A stretch of DNA of 64,000 nt from Cycas panzhihuaensis (lineage: Eukaryota > Cycadophyta). A program made the translations under genes and the position numbers. The stretch is taken from contig CM041465.1 in NCBI GenBank assembly GCA_023213395.1, positions 159,781,741-159,845,740 of the forward strand, written 5' to 3'. Shown here piece by piece: positions 63,942 to 64,000 of the stretch. The stretch's first letter is position 1. Every line of letters starts with the position of its first letter. Under the pieces are notes generated by a model, which had not been told where the DNA came from, searched no databases, and saw nothing but the letters and a program-made list of their open reading frames with translations.

Positions 63942-64000
63942 TGATGAGGATAGCCTACAAGAAAAATATTTAATTTCACATGCATAAACTTAACATAAAG
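63942..64000 (-). repeat. 5' LTR of Gypsy E (cut by window end)
   Basis: tgatgaggatagcctacaa... matches the start of the LTR at 54141. The rest lies beyond the window. Confidence 0.8.

Overview
This is an AT-rich stretch of a plant nuclear genome, most likely a seed plant with a large, repeat-rich genome; the species cannot be read from the window. It holds no cellular protein gene, rRNA or tRNA that I can support. Every recognisable coding sequence belongs to a decayed retrotransposon: Ty1/Copia and Ty3/Gypsy elements whose primer-binding sites (PBS) resemble initiator tRNA-Met, and plant L1-type LINEs with an ORF1 of DUF4283 plus CCHC type and a C-terminal RNase H. CpG looks very scarce, and TAG stops often sit where glutamine (CAG) or tryptophan (TGG) is expected, as long-term methylcytosine decay would produce.

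Layout, left to right. 1-4468: AT-rich sequence with two PBS-like relics. 4469-8481: Copia A (minus), with two LTRs, PBS, polypurine tract (PPT) and a target-site duplication (TSD), but an internal deletion patched with filler. 8505-8652: a short minisatellite. 9131-15414 and 16094-22548: two related LINEs (A and B) in the same orientation, about 0.7 kb apart. 22564-32080: Copia C (minus), whose gag is split by a nested plus-strand LTR element D (26861-31095). 33010-45155: Gypsy H (plus), split between RNase H and integrase by a complete Copia B (38013-43393, minus; same family as Copia A). 46700-47207: an LTR related to D. 50155-52050: a (TA)n array of about 1.9 kb with a (CT)n block. 53743-54140: a PBS and LTR relic. 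54141-64000: Gypsy E (minus, with a chromodomain, running off the right end), split just upstream of its integrase by LTR element F (56040-60430, minus), which carries a gag remnant and a compound microsatellite of 0.7 kb.

The window is therefore a layered repeat bed with at least three clear nesting events (D in C, B in H, F in E). Interrupted reading frames resume on the far side of each insertion, and 5-bp target duplications flank the inserted elements. No element has an intact gag-pol frame. Catalytic motifs survive in some (Copia C YMDD, Gypsy E YFDD, LINE B FMDD and its RNase H D-E-D) and are broken in others (Copia A YVDG, Copia B YVND, Gypsy H FFDN).

I did not find a convincing new functional system. 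The observations most worth following are the D-family LTR with a second PBS-like motif inside its 3' end, the filler-patched deletion in Copia A, the G-run module shared by Copia A/B LTRs, the in-frame 60-bp duplication in Copia C reverse transcriptase, and the single C:G to T:A difference in all four 5-bp target duplications.
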